Source: Toxotes chatareus
Taxonomy: Eukaryota > Chordata > Actinopteri > Toxotidae
NCBI GenBank assembly: GCA_016801885.1
Contig: CM028898.1
Span: 12,374,858-12,438,857 of the forward strand
Direction: 5' to 3'
DNA: 64,000 nt
Numbering within the stretch: the first letter of the stretch is position 1; each line of letters starts with the position of its first letter. Below, piece by piece: positions 41,346 to 54,134 of this stretch. Both the position numbers and the translations under genes were made by a program. The notes below the pieces were generated by a model. The model was not told the origin of the DNA, searched no databases, and worked only from the letters and a program-made list of their open reading frames with translations.

Positions 41346-44300
41346 CATCACTGTAAACTCTGGGAGCTTGCCATGTTTATTTTTCCACAACGTTTGACAT
41401 CTGACAACAGACTAAACAACAGATTATTGTCATTCTGTTTCACCACATTGCAGTTTTATTATTTTTTCTAAGTGTAGTGCAAATTTTAACCAAATTTCCT
41501 AAAAGTCACAAACAGAAAATGCAAATGGACACGTCTCCATTCACAACTGTTTTGTGAATATATTAATAGTTTGGCGCATTAAGATAAACATTCCTGAAGT
41601 TTCCGCCCAATTTTAGTTAATTATGTGTAATGTGAGACATGGTAGATATAAAGATGTAAAGATGTAAAACAGAGCTTGCAGTCTGTGCACTGCTCACCGT
41701 AAAGGCCATTTACACAGCAAACCCTTTTCACTGTCACTTTAAGGACATTTAATCAGTAGGTTTCCTTTATCCACCACCACAGTCATGCATGATAATATGC
41801 ATGTTCCTATGTGGTTCAGTCGAGAGCTATAAAACACTCTGACAACAGATTCTCCCATTATCCTCATTCACACTCCGGAACTTCCTATATCTTATCCCAT
41901 GTAGTGTTGTTATTTGTGAAACATCTGAGTATTAAATGAAGCTAAGTGACATTTCCAGACAGAGACTTCAGTTTTACAGGCCTCAAAAGGAAATGTGACA
42001 TAATTAATGCTGCAGCACATACAGTAGCTTGCTCACTGAAACTGTTACATCGGAAACCCTACTTAAAACCCGTCTTACTTTACAGCGAGACTACGGTGCA
42101 CACGCACTTTGACTCAGAAGTCCCTGCTACATGCAAGTTCAGCTCGTCAGCCACACTGATTTCAGCATGGGCAGGCCTGGGCTAGCGAGCGGGCAGCCGG
42201 GGCGGTGGCCTGAGTAGAAATAGCCCTCAGTCATAAACATCCTCCTGGAGAGCCAATCAAGGCAACTCATCAGAGAGGCTGTTTATCCCACATGTCAGCC
42301 CGAGTACTGTCGCACTGCTCATGAGGCCAATGAAATGACAAGAAAAACTCAACATGGAACAACGATGCAGAAAAGTTTGTCTGTGACACCATCAGCCAGG
42401 CCGTGAACAGCTGGTCAAAATGAGCCAGTGGCACTAATATTTAAATTCACTGATGGCACAGTAAGAATAAAGACCATGGAAACTGGAACCTCCTGCCAGC
42501 CTACCAGCATTGCTCCATTCAGGGCTGCCCCATTTAAATTCAGCCGGTGTCCCAACTTTGCTGTAGCAACGTCTTCAGACAAAAGGGTCTGAGTGCAGAC
42601 AGGAAGGAGTGTGCAGCTGCAGGATGCATCTGTTGGTGGCCCCGAGGAAGGATGCAGAGCACTCTTCATTCACAAGAGATGCAGGGGTTCGAGAGAGATG
42701 GGTATCACTCTGTAATGCTGAGAAGATCTTTCGACACAACTTCCCATATCAAGATGGAGAAGAAAGCCGCAGGCGTGGTGGCACAAACAACCAAAAAAGT
42801 CCAAAATGAATGCAACTTGCTTTCTTGGCAACATTACTCATCTTATTCAAGAATCCTGGGCATTTTTTTTGGTTTCCACGGAGGCCACTCGTTCAGTCTG
42901 ACAATGTTAAGCCTGAAAGCCTGCAGGCTGCACAATACCACATAAAATAACAGAATTCTATGAATACAACATAAACTGATGCAGTATGTTACAGTGAGGT
43001 TTTCATTTCTGACACAGCACTATATTAAGGAGTATGTTTTGTCTGTTTACAGCTTTGGAAATCTGACAACATGAGTGTTGCAAGGACTGCTCAGCATTGC
43101 TCAAAAACCTAATCTGATGTATGCCAATGAAAGGTTTGAAGTAATCCGGTCTTATTTTGAACAATGACACAATCTCCCACAGGTTCTCACTCATCACAGG
43201 ATACTAGACCAGCAAACTCTTCAATACAACCCAGCCACACCTCCCAGGCACAGGAAGTGTAAGCACACCTTGGCAGGAAATGCTTAGTCGTACTCTCTGA
43301 AACTTCCTCCATGCAGCTGTACACATATTTCACCAATAAGGTTAGGGGTTACATATAGGCGTGATTCCACAGGACATTGCTAGTTCCTGTGCTAAATATC
43401 AGTGCTGCACGGATATGAGCTCAGTGCTTCCTCTGCATAAAATCTTTTTTGCTTTCCTTCAACTGTTCCAAAGACCTCATTGTGAGTTTGTGTCAACTTA
43501 CAGCTCCGATGTTTGTTTTTGTCCAAAATAAATCGCCCAGCAGCGTGTTCAGAAAAAGACTGTGTGGCAAAAAGGAAGCCATGCGACGCATTGTTCAAGG
43601 ATGCAATTTCCAAATCTGATCTAACTCCCCGGAATAGATTCTGCACTGCAAGACAGATAGTCCAGATTAACAGTTTAAGTACACAAAATGGCTGAAAAAC
43701 AACTAACTGAAAGGCACTTTTTTTTTTCTTGTGAAAGCAGCAAATCTAGTGGGAGTCCATGAATGGGACAAAAACAAACTATCCTACAGCAGTGAACGTA
43801 ACATAAATCACATGAATAACCTTTAGCCTTCTACATTCTTGCTTTCATCAAGGCTTGACACTGAGCTGCTAAAAAGGGTGTGCAAATCTATTTTTAAAAC
43901 CCTGCCTGTAATTTATTTCAGTTCAAGATGGCAATTTTATCCCCCTATGATTTCAAGACTGCAGTAATGTGGCTTTCATTTTTTCTAAACCGCAGCGTCT
44001 CACCACAATATTCTGTCAGCTCCACCACACCAACTGACAGCATTTTTTATTTGTCACAGCCTCGAAGAACCTCTCCGCCGACAGATTTTACACCCGTCCG
44101 TTAACATGTTTCGTTTTGCTTACCAATCTGATTGAAATTTGTAAACTTGTGTATGTGCAAACAAACCCTGACTTGGCGACGGCTTTTTCTAAGTTGGCGT
44201 GTGATGCCAGAATCCTGTCTAACAGGCGCTGGTCCTCTGGTAAAGGAATGAGAGCTGATAAACACATCATCACATGCCATGAAGAATGTAATCCATGTAG

Positions 44301-47300
44301 CTATGTGAATATCAAACATCATGGGATTTATAACAGAATATGTTAACCCACTGAAGATCTCTCTGAAAAAGGAAAAGTAGCTTCATATTCTATGATAGAT
44401 TAAGAGAAGACTGAAGTGGTTTCAGCCTGAAGTCTGAAGAGATAAAATCACAGCAGGCATCTGAAGTGATATTTAGACAACAACATATGCCATTTCCTTT
44501 CCTATCCTTCAGAGACATACTGATGACATGTCTAGCGACCACAAGCCTGCAGCAGAAGTCAAGTATCATAACACAGAGAACATAAAGTATCTCAACTGTA
44601 CCTGACATTCAGCTGTTCAGTCCACCATCCGAGAGGTGCGCGAGTCTCAGAGGAACACAATGGGAAACCAGAAAATAGTGGGTTAAAAATGACGGCTCTC
44701 CGGCAGGCAGCGGCACTGGTCTCAGTCGGACATCCTCGCTGGCATGTCTCTCTCTGATCTGTGAGGTAACCTGTCTCTGCCCGCTGATCACACTACGGCA
44801 GGCGGCGGTCTCGCATCATTAACGCGTCCTAATAATGCGAGTCAATGAGCATGTCCTTCAGTGAGGACAGATCTCAGACAGGCACTCAACAGGACAAGGC
44901 AAGGGAGAGGGTGCTGAGGGGGGGCACGGCTCTCCGTCTGAGGTTTAGCTGGGTGACAGCATTCTCCCTTGTGTGTTATTTGTTACTTTTTTTTGTATGC
45001 AAGGCTGCTCGTGTGTGCTGAGGTTTGTATGTGTGTGTGTAATGTGCAACCGTGTGTGTGGGGATGTGTAAAGAGGATGTGGAGGCGGACCCAGAGAGGC
45101 TTACTCATCATCCAGTACACTATCCAATCACTACTGAAGCCTCCTGGTAGCACAATGCCTCCCACACACAGCAGACCTTTTAACAACTGTCTCAAACACA
45201 TAAATTAGACCTTCACTTATAAAACTTACAACAGTCAGCCACAGCCGTTAACCCTCACTGACATGGTGTAATGTGAACCTGCCAGGAGGCTGACGATCAG
45301 CAACAACTGCACACAGATGACATCACGTAAGCCTAATTCACTACGATGCTCTAATTACTCCATTCATTAGTGGTTAACACATGCCATGTTGAAGGCAAAC
45401 AGGCTTACAGCTGGGCAAATACTTAAGATTTAAGCTTGTGGTTCAGCTGCATTGGGATGAGCGCTCTAACTCTTGTAGTCGTAACCCTGAGGTCAGACTC
45501 GGCTCTATAAAGTAAGAACAAAGCCAACTGCGCCCATTGATATTCTGCCAAACACACTCATACCTGGCAATAACCATGACTCCAAATGAGTAAACAGAAC
45601 ACTCAAATGAAGGAACCAGCCTTCGCAGTGGCCGCCCATGAGAATATTTTCTCATAAAAGTATGTGCAATCAACAGTCTGTCACAAATTAAGCTTATTTG
45701 CAAAAGTGGTGAGTGGTTTTGGAGATATGGGTGTAAAATCTACTGTTGCCACACCTGTTCCTTCCTTCCTGCAGTGGCGCAGGCCAAGACTCTTCTTGTT
45801 CTTGTGACACCACGAATGTGAAACAAAACCCTCCCATGTACCGCAAACCACAGAACGTGAATGAATCAATCCAGGGAGTGAGAAATAAACAGGATTTTCG
45901 TTTTCTGGGGTGATTTTGTAAGATCTAAACTACACATATCAAGACACAAGCTTCAAAATGACGAATCTAGTTATTCTGACAGGTACAAATTCGTTATTTC
46001 CTTCCATTTTTTACTAGAGGGAGATAAAACAGAGCAGAGGTCCAAGTAAGAGGATGAAGATAATATGTTCTGTGACAGATTCAAAGAAACATCCTCTCTG
46101 CTAAATGTCCCCAGTGGAAAAAGGACCATGCGGCTAATATCACCTGTCTTGTCCAAATCCTTTCTCAGGCCTGGCGTCTGTCTCACCCCCAAAAAGTCAA
46201 TTTGCTAAAAGCCTTGTAACAGGAACAGGAAAGGAGGCGACCGTAAAGGAAAACATTTCACCTGAGCTAGAGTTGAGCTGCCAGCAGCAGAATAAGCATG
46301 ATAGCATTAAAAAATAACTCTTATTTTGATTCAATATATTATTTTCACTATGGGACTATGGGAACATCACTACATTTGTTTTAATTATTAACAACATATT
46401 CTGGTTAAATATGTTTTCAAAAACACTGCAGCTCCTGAGAAGCTAAAAATACAATAAATGAAAAATACCCAAAGGGATCGATTTTTTATGGAACAAACAA
46501 TATTCTGGAGTCCGGTGATCAAACATGACACCTTGTGGTAAAAATTATCCTATGCACTCAGGTGTGTACACAAGATTTCTAGTCAGTGGGACACAAATGT
46601 TCATTATCTTATGACAACTATTTCAACTCAAAACAGGTGTTTATAGAGTAACCTGGGGCAATATCTCAGAGACTGTTCCTCATTTTTACTGAAGCATCCC
46701 TGAGTTTTATGAGCCTAAACATGCTCAAAGAAACCCCAAACCTATCAAACCAATATCCCCACCACCCATAGTTTATAATATAGCGTGAGCTATGACAACA
46801 TCTCACAACGCAAATGATCAACTTTTCAAGTTAAGCCCGGGAGGAGTGAAGTTTCTGCTCTATGCTTCTTATCAAGATAAACCAAGAATAAATGGCTCAA
46901 TCATTTGTGATCCCGGTGTCCATTCACTGGGGAGTTTCATGCTCTCAGTCTTGATTAATAGTGATGTTCATGGTTTGATCTGGGCTCTCAGTTGTCAAGA
47001 ACCAGTTTCTGTCTTCCCCCAGGATGTGAGTGAGGTAAAGTGATATGAAGAGAGGAGACTGATCCCAGCTGGACGGGGCTAAATCAAACAAAAGACGGGA
47101 CTACAATACATCAAAGAGCATCATGTGCTTTGTCTTATGGCACTAAAGACTTTTTGTACTTTACACGGCAGCTAATAGCAAGAATGAACATGTCTTGGTA
47201 CATTTCATGAATCGATGAATGAATAACATGTTTAGAGGCGTACTTTAATGATCCCAAACAAAACTTTGCCACAAACACATAACACTTTGCTTTAGTGATG

Positions 47301-47905
47301 AAACTAATTAGTTACCTATTTTGTTACACAACAGTATATAAAAAAATATATTTGAATAACCAAATTATGTAAGTGTTATCAGTGTGTGAGAGATCCAACA
47401 TATCTCACACGCTCATATTAGTGGCACATCCACTGCCTGCAGGCAACCACTTTAAAAGCAGACAAGTGTTCATGTTTTTGTTTTTGTTATTTTTTTGTAA
47501 GTAAATTAATAAAAGCATAAACTGTGGGTTTGAAACTGTGCTTGTTTATGTGTGTTAACCTAATGATGAGCACCAACCTGGGGCTTACAGTTCACTCATT
47601 TTCTTCCATCGCTACCTGTGAACAAACCTTTGCCTGAATGCAGTTCACACAACAGAGCAGGCATGGAGAGTTGGGGGGTGCCAAGCACATGTATGCTCCA
47701 TCAGCCACACAAACACTTCATGAAAATACCCTTCACGAAAAGTCCTGACAAAGTGCTCGGCTGCACGCATTTCTAATGCACAAATGATAGAGGTGTGCGG
47801 AATCTGTTATCTGTCAGACTCTTCGCATCCAAAATCGGCGTGAACGTTAACTTCTCGGCCGCCGTGGCTCGTGCAACAAGAACCGTAAACTTTAAAGCTA
47901 CTCAC

Positions 47906-47990
47906 CATTTCAGCACACGGTAGATGAAAAAGCTTCTGGCTCTGAGGAGAACATGTTTTCAGAGCTCGGTTTGTCTGGTGCGGGGGATGT
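47906..47990 (-). other. pald1: Probable non-coding exon 1 of pald1
   Basis: On the minus strand a TATAAA (48018-48013) precedes a segment that ends at a GTGAGT splice donor just below 47906, so the exon would span about 47990-47906. Spliced to the acceptor at 38928-38929, it would give a 5' UTR ahead of the paladin start. The exon contains one short upstream ATG frame (14 codons), and its last three bases are ATG. The start site is inferred from TATA spacing. Confidence 0.5.
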
Positions 47991-48012
47991 AGCCGAGGTG
48001 CACCGCTCTCTG

Positions 48013-48122
48013 TTTATATCGCTGCGAAAAAAACATCCATTGATTATTTTTTTTGGTCCTTTCTCGGGAAATTTACGAGGAAAAGGTTTTCGCTGTGCTT
48101 AAAGACAAACAGCGCATGCGCA
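48013..48122 (-). promoter_or_regulatory. Probable pald1 promoter with NRF1-type site
   Basis: TATAAA on the minus strand (48013-48018) lies about 30 bases before the proposed start. About 100 bases further upstream is the palindrome GCGCATGCGCA (48112-48122), the NRF1 consensus. The TATA and first-exon donor give a coherent promoter reading toward pald1, divergent from nodal. Confidence 0.5.
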
Positions 48123-49077
48123 GTCTGCGGTCATCATCGGATGCTCGCTACAAGTCCTTCTCACCAAATTTTTAACAAAATCTTTTAAAAATATAAACTA
48201 TTGAGCTTTGTGAACTTGTGGCGTGAGCTGAACGTTGCTGTTGTTTATGATTTTACATAACGTCAGGTCCAACACGCAAAATTTTACATAGAAACTGTAG
48301 GAATTTTACCAGGATATGGATAATGATATGAAAATCCAAAAACACCATGAAAGAAAGTGTCAAATTCAACATTGACCACATATATGCTGTGCAGAGAGTA
48401 TGAATATAATAAATGAACCTCAGGAAGTTAAATATGATAAAGAGAAATTTCCTGTTTAGATCTAACCCTGCTGGGCGTGATAACGTGTCTAAACGCAATA
48501 TCACTTTTTCGCTAATCTTATCATATTTTGTGGTAGGCCGTTTTTTTATCACTTTCATTTCTTTCATGTTTTATCTTTGTGTGAAGTCCCAAATGCATAG
48601 CCTGCAGTTACGCAACATATTTTAACATCGTGAGAAACTGCGCCAAGGCCATAAGGCGCTACAAATGTTGTTTATAATCCTGATCATACTGAGTGATGAG
48701 TGATGTTTTGACATGTGTTTCATGTTAATGTTCGTAGTGTTTCATTAGTCTGTGCCTAATAAGAACAGCAGCCCAATACTTCTCCCTATAGCCCATGTCA
48801 GACGGTATTTAGTATACTACTTTACACTATGGGAAAGGCTAACAATTAGTGTAAGCCAAATAGCTGAAACAATTAGTCCACGGATGGGGAATCAGGCTGC
48901 AGAAGCCCAAAGATCTTGGCGCAAACAAAAAGTTGCGCTCCTTGTAAACATGCACCCGGGCGCCTCATTACCAAGTGAATGGATGATGAGCTGTCAGGTA
49001 ACAAGTCTTGAGGACGCATGTCAATTTCCTTTAATGTTCTCAGCTACTTGTTAAACATGAAAGGGGGTGGGTGAGGG

Positions 49078-49084
49078 TATATAA
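49078..49084 (+). promoter_or_regulatory. TATA box of the nodal gene
   Basis: TATATAA lies 51 bases before the nodal ATG, preceded by a G-rich KLF/SP-like stretch (about 49062-49077). Transcription should start near 49110, giving a very short 5' leader of about 25 nt. A TATA box this close to the start codon fits a tightly controlled developmental gene. Confidence 0.75.
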
Positions 49085-49134
49085 GACACCCCTAATCTCC
49101 CAGTAGAGGAATTTGTCATTAACCGGCCCAAAAC

Positions 49135-52011
49135 ATGCGCTCATTGGGAGCTCTGGGTGTTGTGCTGCACGCATCTCTGCTGGTGCTGCTGGCCCAGGGG
49201 ATTCACAGATCCAGAGATGGAGTTTATGTGAGGCCGCTGCATCGTCTTTCCGTGCTGGACCGATCAACCGGGTATCACCTGCCAACGTACATGGTGCACC
49301 TCTACAGGAATTTCAGGTCAAACTTTTCCAGGCCGATGGACGCTATGAAGCAAGATGCCGCAAAGCAAGCAGACACCGTGAGGAGTGTGGTGGCTAAAAG
49401 TAAGATTTGTTTGATTATTCTCCAAAAACAAAATAAAATTAAAAAAAAAAATAAAAATGCGACACATGGATATAAATTACAGATGGTGGCAAATGAAACT
49501 ACAGAGAAAAAACTTGTAATTATTCCTTACGGTTTTGTAGCTCAGACTCAGATCTCTCCTCCACCATTTCAAGACCCTCTTAAATGTTAGTTGTTTTTTT
49601 GTTGTTTTTGTCAAAGCTTCTGTCAAAGCTGCGTGCCAGACGACCTCAGAGGGTTTCAATCCACATCCCACTCAGGGGGTGAATAACCATGCAGGGATCA
49701 GCGTGTGAAAAGGCCGGTTTTCTGTCTAATTCTCAAAGCAAACCTCTTTTTTCTTAAATAGGTGATGTTGATTAGACATCTCGCCAGACATCCCCCTATA
49801 CAAATCTCTTGTTAAGTCAAATCAACACCTTCCCTCAGTTCTTTTTCACACTTGGCCTGATTAGATTAGAGCTCGGGAATTAATGGTGGCACAGGCAGCC
49901 TACAGAAGACAGCCCTCCCCGCTGCTGAATCCAATTTCACATCGCTGCTAGGTGTTAGAGTTATTACCTATTTGTCTGACTGAGGATATGCAGAAGCCAG
50001 GACAAGCAGAGATGTGTTAAATGATTGGTTTCGGCGCGGTGTTTGGTTTGAGTGGATTAATGGCGAGGATGGTTTGCACTTTTGATCAGCAGTCCAGCTA
50101 AACGCAATAGCCAGTGCATAAATTAAATGTTTAAGATGCTTTAATCCTTTAGATTAATGTGAACCACACCTGTTCATTGAATCACAATGACCCCGCCCAT
50201 TACAGATGTGGGCGCAGCACATGTCCAACACTGGGACAATGACTGGAGCAGCTTTGATTTGCTAATATCTCCAACAGTACAAACATTACTCTTTAAACTA
50301 GACTATAAGTTTTCAAAAGCAATTATAATTTGCATTTATTATTTACATTATTTAATAGAAACACACTATTTCTTGAGTATGCACTGTCACGTGTTTCTAA
50401 TGTCTGATAAATTGTCATATCACCAATCTTACTCCCACTTTCCACCAGTTTCAGATTAATGCTTGCTGCAGAGACCTAAGTAAAAACTATATTGCTTTAG
50501 CAGTGTACTGTTTCCAAGAGCAAATCTTAAATCACTGAAGATGAGAACAAGTTACCTCAACTTACATATAGCATTTCACAGGCAACGTTTATTTTAGTAC
50601 CACACTTTCAACATGTTGCATGTGTTGCATTTTTCTACAACAGGTGGAATCTGCTTCCCCTGGGAAACTCACTGACACATTTGTTTATGTGTTGTCATAC
50701 TGGTGAAACATACTGGTCACGATTTTTATATTTATCCAGATTTTACCATAATGTCCATTAATAATAAGCCACCTGACAAAGTGTGAACCCAGATGATGAT
50801 AATCTCTCTCTTCTCTTCATTAGGTTTGACGTACAAACACAGGCGCTGGGTTGCGACCTTTGACCTCCACACCCTCCTGGCTGACAAACAGATCCAAGCA
50901 GCAGAGTTGAGAATCAGGCTTCCTCGGACACCGAGTGCATACAACATCTCTGTGGAGGTCTATCACCAGCATGGCCAGGCATGCCATACGCAAAAGGGCT
51001 GCCAAGAACAGCAGCTGGTGGGGCTGCTCACTGAGTCATCACTGGTCACTTCATCGCAGAGCTGGAAAGTGTTCAACATGACAAGTCCTCTCTTGGACTG
51101 GCTCAGACAAAAATCGAGCGCAAGAATTCGACACAAAAGAGTGTCAAGAAGAAGGAAAGCGGTAAAGACGAAGAGAGGCCTGTCACTTCCTGATCAGCCT
51201 GTCTATGTGGCGAGCCCGAGGAGAGAGCAGGATGTGAGTGACCGAGCCTTGCTGGTCATCTTTTCACACACGGGCTCAGATGAAAACTCAAAGGCCAAAG
51301 CAAGCTTGCTTCATACAGCTGAACAATCCAAGTTCTTGTCCCCCGCTGAAATCAAAAAGGCCCACTGGCCAAAGAGGCGCAGGAGCAAACGGGGCCAGAG
51401 AGAACAAACAGCGAGAAGCCCGCAGGTGTCCAAAAAAGGGAGTGAGAAATCTCTGTGTCGCAGAGTTGACATGCATGTAGACTTTAATCAAATAGGCTGG
51501 GGTTCCTGGATCATCTTTCCTAAGAGGTATAATGCCTACCGCTGTGAGGGTTCCTGCCCTGGTCCTCTGGGAGAAGACCTAAATCCAACAAATCATGCTT
51601 ATATGCAGGTGAGTATTACAACCTATCTATCTGTCAATCTATATTCATTCTGCACTGAGATGACAGGCATCACAAGAAATCTTGGAAATATCTATAAAAG
51701 ACAGATCTGGGCCTGTAAAATGATGTAGAGTTTAAATAGGAGTGTGCTGCACTTATTAGTTTATTAGTCTATCAGCAGAAAACTAACCAGCAACTTTTTT
51801 GATGACCATTTAGCATTATATGTAACATAGCTCTCTGTTTTGTCTCTTCCATTTCCAGAGTTTACTGAAACATTACCACCCTGACAGAGTGGCATCACCC
51901 TGCTGTGCCCCGACCAAAATGAGCCCATTGAGCATGCTGTACTACGAGAACGGAGAAATGCTCCTTCGACATCACGAGGACATGATTGTGGATGAGTGTG
52001 GCTGCCAGTGA
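49135..52011 (+). CDS. nodal: Nodal-related TGF-beta ligand, complete, 3 exons, 400 aa
   Basis: This is a secreted ligand that signals through activin receptors with an EGF-CFC co-receptor to Smad2/3, setting mesendoderm and left-right fate. Exons are 49135-49399, 50824-51608 and 51859-52011, the three-exon layout of nodal genes; 1203 nt close in frame. A signal peptide (residues about 1-22, hydrophobic VVLHASLLVLLAQG) is followed by a prodomain with NIS and NMT glycosylation sites and several basic clusters. A furin site RSKR (275-278) releases a 122-residue mature domain with seven cysteines in the family pattern (LCRR, RCEGSC, PCC, ending ECGCQ) and the GWGSWI and NHAYMQ motifs. The start follows the TATA box closely and encodes a good signal peptide. 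Among teleost paralogues it could be ndr2 (cyclops) or ndr1 (squint); sequence memory does not settle this, so the generic symbol is used. Confidence 0.96.
49658..49827. promoter_or_regulatory. Cluster of FoxH1-type sites in nodal intron 1
   Basis: Three matches to the FoxH1 consensus TGT(G/T)(T/G)ATT lie within 170 bp: AATCCACA at 49658-49665 (reverse), TGTTGATT at 49766-49773 and AATCAACA at 49820-49827 (reverse). CAGAC-type Smad elements lie among them (for example near 49785). Nodal genes are known to carry an intron-1 enhancer driven by FoxH1 and Smad2/3 for self-activation, and position and content fit that element. Activity itself is inferred. Confidence 0.65.
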
Positions 52012-52456
52012 CAGCTGCAACCAACTCCAAGCATGACCTGTGTTGCTGAGCGGCATAACAGCACAAAAATGCTGTGCCGAAGCGACCAATTTCTGAAAAA
52101 CAAAAGTAAACACTTAGCCAGAAGGAAAAAGCTCTTTGATATTTGTCACTGCACACTGTAAGATCGAAGCTGATCTCTGTGCAGAGACACGACTTTAATT
52201 TGTGATGTGAGCTCTGGTTTGTAAGGAGAACATTATTATTTTAAGATGTGCTGAAACACAAACACAACAATACGGTAGCATCTAGCCCTCCAGCTGTGTG
52301 CAGCCGTCGCAATCTAATGTAAAAGTTTATTCTCCTTAACTTATCAATTTCATCAATGTAAACATGAAATCGGCAATGTTATTGAATATTCCAGCACTGT
52401 TTTATTGTACACTACCATTTGTGTAACTGTAAAATTAATGTATATTTATTGTAAAT

Positions 52457-52462
52457 AATAAA
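52457..52462 (+). terminator. Poly(A) signal of nodal
   Basis: AATAAA lies 446 nt after the nodal stop codon at the end of an AT-rich 3' UTR. Confidence 0.7.
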
Positions 52463-53185
52463 AAAAATTGTATTTATGTACATTTTGCACACAGAGTATG
52501 TCTTTTGTTATGTTTCATTACTTATACTGTCCTTTTATGTTCTTAGCAGCAAATATCAAAAGCTTGTTTGATCTTGTTCACTCATTCTTGTTCGCTCCTT
52601 CTTTGATGAAACAGTTCCTGATTTTAATCATTTTATTTAGTTTGAGAACTTCTAGATTCACTTCTTAAAATAAGGGATGAAAAACAATATACAAAACGTA
52701 TACACAACATACCTGGAGATATATCAGCAACACACTACACATGTATGTCGCCGCTTGGATCACTGGCATATTTACCTGGAACCGCTGTGTGTGACACAAA
52801 AGGGCAGGCACAGCACAAGAGGCGGACTTTTCTAGTTTCACACTGTTTCAGTCATCCACAGTGAGTCATTGCCAAATTCCACTGATGTTCACTAATTCAA
52901 AATAAAGCTCTGTATAGCAGAGGAATATCCAGCAAATACTGTGAAGTGGCTGCTAGTTGTAACAATGCTAAACTAAGTTCTATTCTTCTGAAGCCAGAGG
53001 GTTCATTGTATTGAAATCCTTTGAAAGTACACTGACCGACCAGGAATTTGCCAGAGTCATGTCCATGGCAGTGGTCAAACTGGGAATAGTGGACCAGGAC
53101 TAAGAGGTAAGACAACAATATCAGCCTCCAGCAAATATGGGGAAAAATATTTCAGAATAATTCAATATATATTAGAGGTGAAAAG

Positions 53186-53454
53186 ACTAGTGGATCAACA
53201 GAAAATTAAATCTGCGATTATTTTGAGTACTGATCAATCATTTAAACTGTTTTTCAAGAAAATCTGCCAAACAGTTGACTGTTCCAACTTCTCAAAGTGG
53301 GTTTTGGACTGCTGCTCGGACACAGCAAGACATTTGAGGACATCACCTCGAGCTCTGCAAAACTGTGATTAGTATTCTTCATTGCTTTCCAATGTTTTTA
53401 AGACTAAACAATTAATTGAGAAAATAATCAGCATATCAATTGATTATAGGGCTG
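53186..53454 (+). repeat. Teleost 'gattaatcgattaat' repeat, copy 1
   Basis: Phrases 'gatcaacagaaaatta', 'tgggttttggactgctgctc' and 'caagacatttgaggacatc', ending 'ttgattatagggctg', match from memory one of the most abundant percomorph repeats. It abuts a second copy in the same orientation. Confidence 0.7.
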
Positions 53455-53764
53455 AAAGTTGATCAAGTGATTAGTAGAACACGGTAACTGTTCTGATAAT
53501 TGACTGATTGTTTGAGTGAATTTTTCTAGCAAAGATAATGTCAAACATTCTCTTGTCTCAGCCTCTCAGATGTCAGTGTTAGTTATATTATTGTAAACTT
53601 TTTTCTTTTTTTTGACCTGTCAGTGAGACAGAAGTGCCCTTGGTCCCTGGGAAATTGTGATAGGCAGCCTATTTTTGACATTTAATTAACTAATAATTTA
53701 TCGATTAATCAAAAATAATAATAATGTGCAGACTGAACGATACTGAAAATAATTGTTAGCTGTT
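53451..53764 (+). repeat. Teleost 'gattaatcgattaat' repeat, copy 2
   Basis: This copy follows copy 1 in tandem. It contains 'ataattgactgattgtttg', 'ggtccctgggaaattgtgat', 'aatttatcgattaatc' and 'tactgaaaataattgttagc', the family's characteristic order. A small tail fragment of the family also appears at about 54552-54592. Confidence 0.7.
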
Positions 53765-54059
53765 AATATGTGAAGTTATTGCTTTTTTTTAGATGCTTAA
53801 TTTGCTTACTTTGTTACATCAGCTCCATCTTCTGCAACCTGTCAGCGCAGGACTGACACTCCTCGTGTTCTCTAGTCAGCTGTTTGTTAGCAGCCTGAAG
53901 CTAATTCGTGCTAATTTATGTCGCTAAGCAGCAGCGAGTTTTACAAAGTTTGTTAACTATGTGAGGTGTTGCCAGTGGGTCTTTCTTTTCTAATGAATAT
54001 CGGAACATTTGAATTACCCGCCTCCGGGGGCTAAAAATATACACTCACCAAATTAGACT

Positions 54060-54134
54060 GAGGTTGAGCTGGTGTGGCTAACGTTGGCTAACGCCGGTAG
54101 CTGCCAGGCTGTGTAACAGTAGCTTCTAGTCGGG
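54060..54134 (+). other. lrrc20: Probable 5' UTR exon of lrrc20
   Basis: A GC-richer stretch ends at a consensus donor (GTAAGT at 54135). It would splice to the acceptor at 54909-54910 just ahead of the lrrc20 ATG. The 5' end is a guess; no TATA box was seen, as expected for a housekeeping-type promoter. Confidence 0.45.

Larger units (their letters stand above)
38928..47905 (-). other. pald1 5' UTR intron (about 9 kb)
   Basis: The region lies between the acceptor before the first coding exon (exon starts at 38927) and the proposed non-coding exon 1 (ends at 47906). It contains repeat fragments at 39221-39350 and 41222-41345. Further alternative 5' exons could lie here, and splice-like donors occur, but none is proven. 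No separate gene was recognised. Confidence 0.55.

Noticed and set aside
49400..49590. Continuation of the nodal exon 1 frame into the following sequence
   Set aside because: There is a clear GTAAGA donor at 49400, and the read-through sequence is low-complexity (poly-A) with no similarity to nodal, whereas exon 2 resumes in frame with conserved residues.
51609..51728. Continuation of the nodal exon 2 frame past the donor
   Set aside because: GTGAGT at 51609 is a consensus donor, and exon 3 supplies the conserved remainder of the cysteine knot.
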